Positions 62,182-64,000 of a stretch of DNA of 64,000 nt are shown here, one piece after another. The notes under the pieces were generated by a model. The model made no database searches. It was given only the letters and a program-made list of their open reading frames with translations, and was not told the DNA's origin. The stretch is taken from the NCBI GenBank assembly GCA_023409735.1, contig JAEYRB010000054.1:62001-126000 (forward strand). Direction: 5' to 3'. How positions within the stretch are numbered: the first letter of the stretch is position 1; the number at the start of each line of letters is the position of its first letter. Made by a program: the position numbers and the translations under genes. The DNA is from Bacillota bacterium (GTDB lineage: Bacteria > Bacillota > Clostridia > Acetivibrionales > DTU013).

Positions 62182-64000
62182 CTATTTCTCTTTTATAGCT
62201 GCTTGTGCTGCAGCAAGTCTTGCTATCGGAACACGGAATGGTGAGCATGATACATAGTTCAGACCTATTCTGTGGCAGAACTCTACAGATGATGGATCTC
62301 CACCGTGCTCTCCGCATATTCCAAGCTTGATATCCGGTCTTGTCTTTCTTCCAAGCTCAGTGGCCAGCTTAATAAGTCTGCCAACGCCTTCCTGGTCAAG
62401 CTTTGCTGTAGGATCTGACTCAAATATCTTAGCCTGATAATAATCTTCAAGTATTCTTCCTGCATCATCACGGCTCAGACCGTATGTCATCTGAGTAAGG
62501 TCATTTGTTCCGAAGGAGAAGAACTCAGCTTCCTTAGCGATCTCATCAGCCATAAGGGCAGCCCTTGGGATCTCGATCATAGTTCCGACCTTGTAATCAA
62601 GCTTAACACCGGCTTCACTTATTACAGCATCAGCTGTCTTTACAACTATATCCTTAACATACTTAAGTTCTTTAACTTCGCAAACAAGCGGTATCATTAT
62701 TTCAGGAACAACGCTCATTCCGTCCTTATTTACATTAATGGCAGCCTCAATAATTGCTCTTGTCTGCATTGCAGCAATTTCAGGGTATGATACTGCAAGA
62801 CGGCAGCCTCTGTGTCCCATCATTGGATTCAATTCATGGAGGTTCTTTATAAGAGCCTTAAGGTCTTCAACTTTAATATTCAGTTCCTTAGCAAGCTCCA
62901 AAATATCGTTTTCTTCCTGTGGAAGGAATTCATGAAGCGGAGGATCCAGCAGTCTTATTGTAACGGGATATCCCTTCATTTCTTTAAATAAGCCCTCAAA
63001 ATCACCTCTCTGCATAGGAAGTATCTTTGCGAGTGCTTTTTCTCTCTGTTCCTTGCAGGTTGAAACTATCATCTGTCTGAATGCAAATATTCTGTCCGGT
63101 TCGAAGAACATGTGCTCTGTACGGCAAAGCCCTATACCCTCTGCTCCAAACTTCACTGCCTGCCTTGCATCTCTTGGTGTATCTGCATTGGTTCTGACCT
63201 TGAGTTTTCTCACTTCATCAGCCCAAGCCATCAATTTAGCGAAGTCTCCGGTCATTTCCGGTTCAACAGTTGGAAGCTGCTCTCCGTATACATTACCAGT
63301 AGAGCCGTCAAGAGATATCCAGTCGCCTTCAACATATTTCTTACCATTCTTATCGACGAAGTATTTCTGATCCTCATGTATGCTGACTTCACTGCAGCCT
63401 GCAACACAGCAGGTGCCCATACCACGAGCTACAACTGCAGCATGAGAGGTCATTCCTCCGCGGCCTGTAAGTATGCCCTGTGAAACATGCATTCCCTCAA
63501 TATCCTCAGGTGATGTTTCAAGTCTGACAAGAACGATTTTCTTTTCACCATTTTCAAAAGCCTCAACCGCATCCTCAGCCTTGAAATAAACTTTACCTGT
63601 AGCTGCTCCCGGTGAAGCAGGCAGTCCTTTAGCTATAACAGTTGCAGCTTTAAGAGCCTTCTGATCAAAGTTAGGGTGAAGTAATGAATCAAGCTGTTTT
63701 GGTTCAACCTTCATAACAGCCTCTTCCTTTGTTAACATTCCTTCATCAACAAGGTCAACTGCAATCTTCAGAGCTGCAGCAGCAGTCCTCTTGCCATTCC
63801 TTGTCTGAAGCATGAACAGTTTACCCTTTTCAATTGTAAACTCCATATCCTGCATGTCTCTATAATGATTCTCAAGCGTTTGTGCTATATTTGTAAACTG
63901 TTCGTACGCCTGTGGGTTAATTTCATTCATATGGTCAATTGTCTTAGGAGTTCTGATACCTGCAACAACGTCCTCACCCTGAGCATTCATAAGGAATTCT
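62182..64000 (-). CDS. ppdK: pyruvate, phosphate dikinase (3' part)
   Basis: This is the C-terminal ~605 residues of PPDK, which interconverts PEP, AMP and PPi with pyruvate, ATP and phosphate. The frame continues past the right edge, so the start and most of the ATP-grasp domain are outside. Visible are the end of the nucleotide domain (FMLQTRNGKR), the swivelling His domain with GGMTSHAAVVARGMG (catalytic His), and the TIM-barrel PEP domain with GLCRTEHMF, GHRGCR, SFGTNDLTQ and GICGEHGGDP with the catalytic Cys. In Clostridia it often works in glycolysis in place of pyruvate kinase. Confidence 0.97.
   Translation of the reverse strand, partial: EFLMNAQGEDVVAGIRTPKTIDHMNEINPQAYEQFTNIAQTLENHYRDMQDMEFTIEKGKLFMLQTRNGKRTAAAALKIAVDLVDEGMLTKEEAVMKVEPKQLDSLLHPNFDQKALKAATVIAKGLPASPGAATGKVYFKAEDAVEAFENGEKKIVLVRLETSPEDIEGMHVSQGILTGRGGMTSHAAVVARGMGTCCVAGCSEVSIHEDQKYFVDKNGKKYVEGDWISLDGSTGNVYGEQLPTVEPEMTGDFAKLMAWADEVRKLKVRTNADTPRDARQAVKFGAEGIGLCRTEHMFFEPDRIFAFRQMIVSTCKEQREKALAKILPMQRGDFEGLFKEMKGYPVTIRLLDPPLHEFLPQEENDILELAKELNIKVEDLKALIKNLHELNPMMGHRGCRLAVSYPEIAAMQTRAIIEAAINVNKDGMSVVPEIMIPLVCEVKELKYVKDIVVKTADAVISEAGVKLDYKVGTMIEIPRAALMADEIAKEAEFFSFGTNDLTQMTYGLSRDDAGRILEDYYQAKIFESDPTAKLDQEGVGRLIKLATELGRKTRPDIKLGICGEHGGDPSSVEFCHRIGLNYVSCSPFRVPIARLAAAQAAIKEK

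Overview
The window looks like a chromosomal segment of an anaerobic, endospore-forming, low-GC Clostridia, probably of the cellulolytic Ruminiclostridium/Acetivibrio type. The supporting genes are an alpha/beta SASP, CotF-like coat proteins, a DacF-type carboxypeptidase, all three [FeFe]-hydrogenase maturases, a membrane sodium-pumping oxaloacetate decarboxylase and pyruvate phosphate dikinase. The genus is an inference; no rRNA or species marker was used. Almost everything is housekeeping, and no intact prophage, insertion sequence, CRISPR array or conventional defence island was seen.

Layout. 1-3.8 kb: a radical SAM/B12 protein cut by the left edge, dacF, and spore genes. 3.9-8.2 kb: potassium transport (KtrB/TrkH and two TrkA/KtrA-type RCK proteins) and a DUF421-DUF4363 pair. 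8.3-10.6 kb: a SpoU methyltransferase and the infC-rpmI-rplT operon, with a sigma-A promoter, an L20-type leader ending in an attenuator hairpin, and a probable AUC start codon for infC. 11-14.7 kb: rqcH, a PLP aminotransferase and a VOC protein. 14.9-27.6 kb: the long minus-strand operon priA-def-fmt-DUF116-rsmB-rlmN-stp-prkC-rsgA-rpe-thiN, which joins translation initiation and rRNA modification to the PASTA kinase/phosphatase pair.

28-42.4 kb is a mixed region: ECF sigma/anti-sigma pair, tmcAL, a TIM-barrel isomerase, tyrS, RNase J, an L,D-transpeptidase, an ABC-2 exporter, a lipoprotein and an AraC regulator divergent from rhamnulokinase. 44.4 kb holds tRNA-Gln(CUG). 44.8-48.1 kb is the four-gene oxaloacetate decarboxylase operon. 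48.5-55.4 kb is the most accessory part: an orphan 105-aa protein, a zinc-finger/HTH/DUF2087/GIY-YIG-like fusion, an isochorismatase-fold hydrolase, a stand-alone fabD, an AEC transporter, a broken GNAT gene and a PHP phosphoesterase. 55.6-60.4 kb is the TM1266-hydG-hydE-hydF operon with a DUF134 gene upstream. 60.7-64 kb holds a secreted lipoprotein esterase and ppdK, which is cut by the right edge.

The less ordinary signals are mostly non-coding: a compact, nested-stem element downstream of rqcH (12809-12933); a dispersed ~60-bp hairpin repeat in four intergenic places; a long inverted repeat between the two trkA genes; 22-bp and 12-bp tandem repeats; and a REP-like patch next to priA. Among proteins, the fusion at 49161-50351 is the most unusual.
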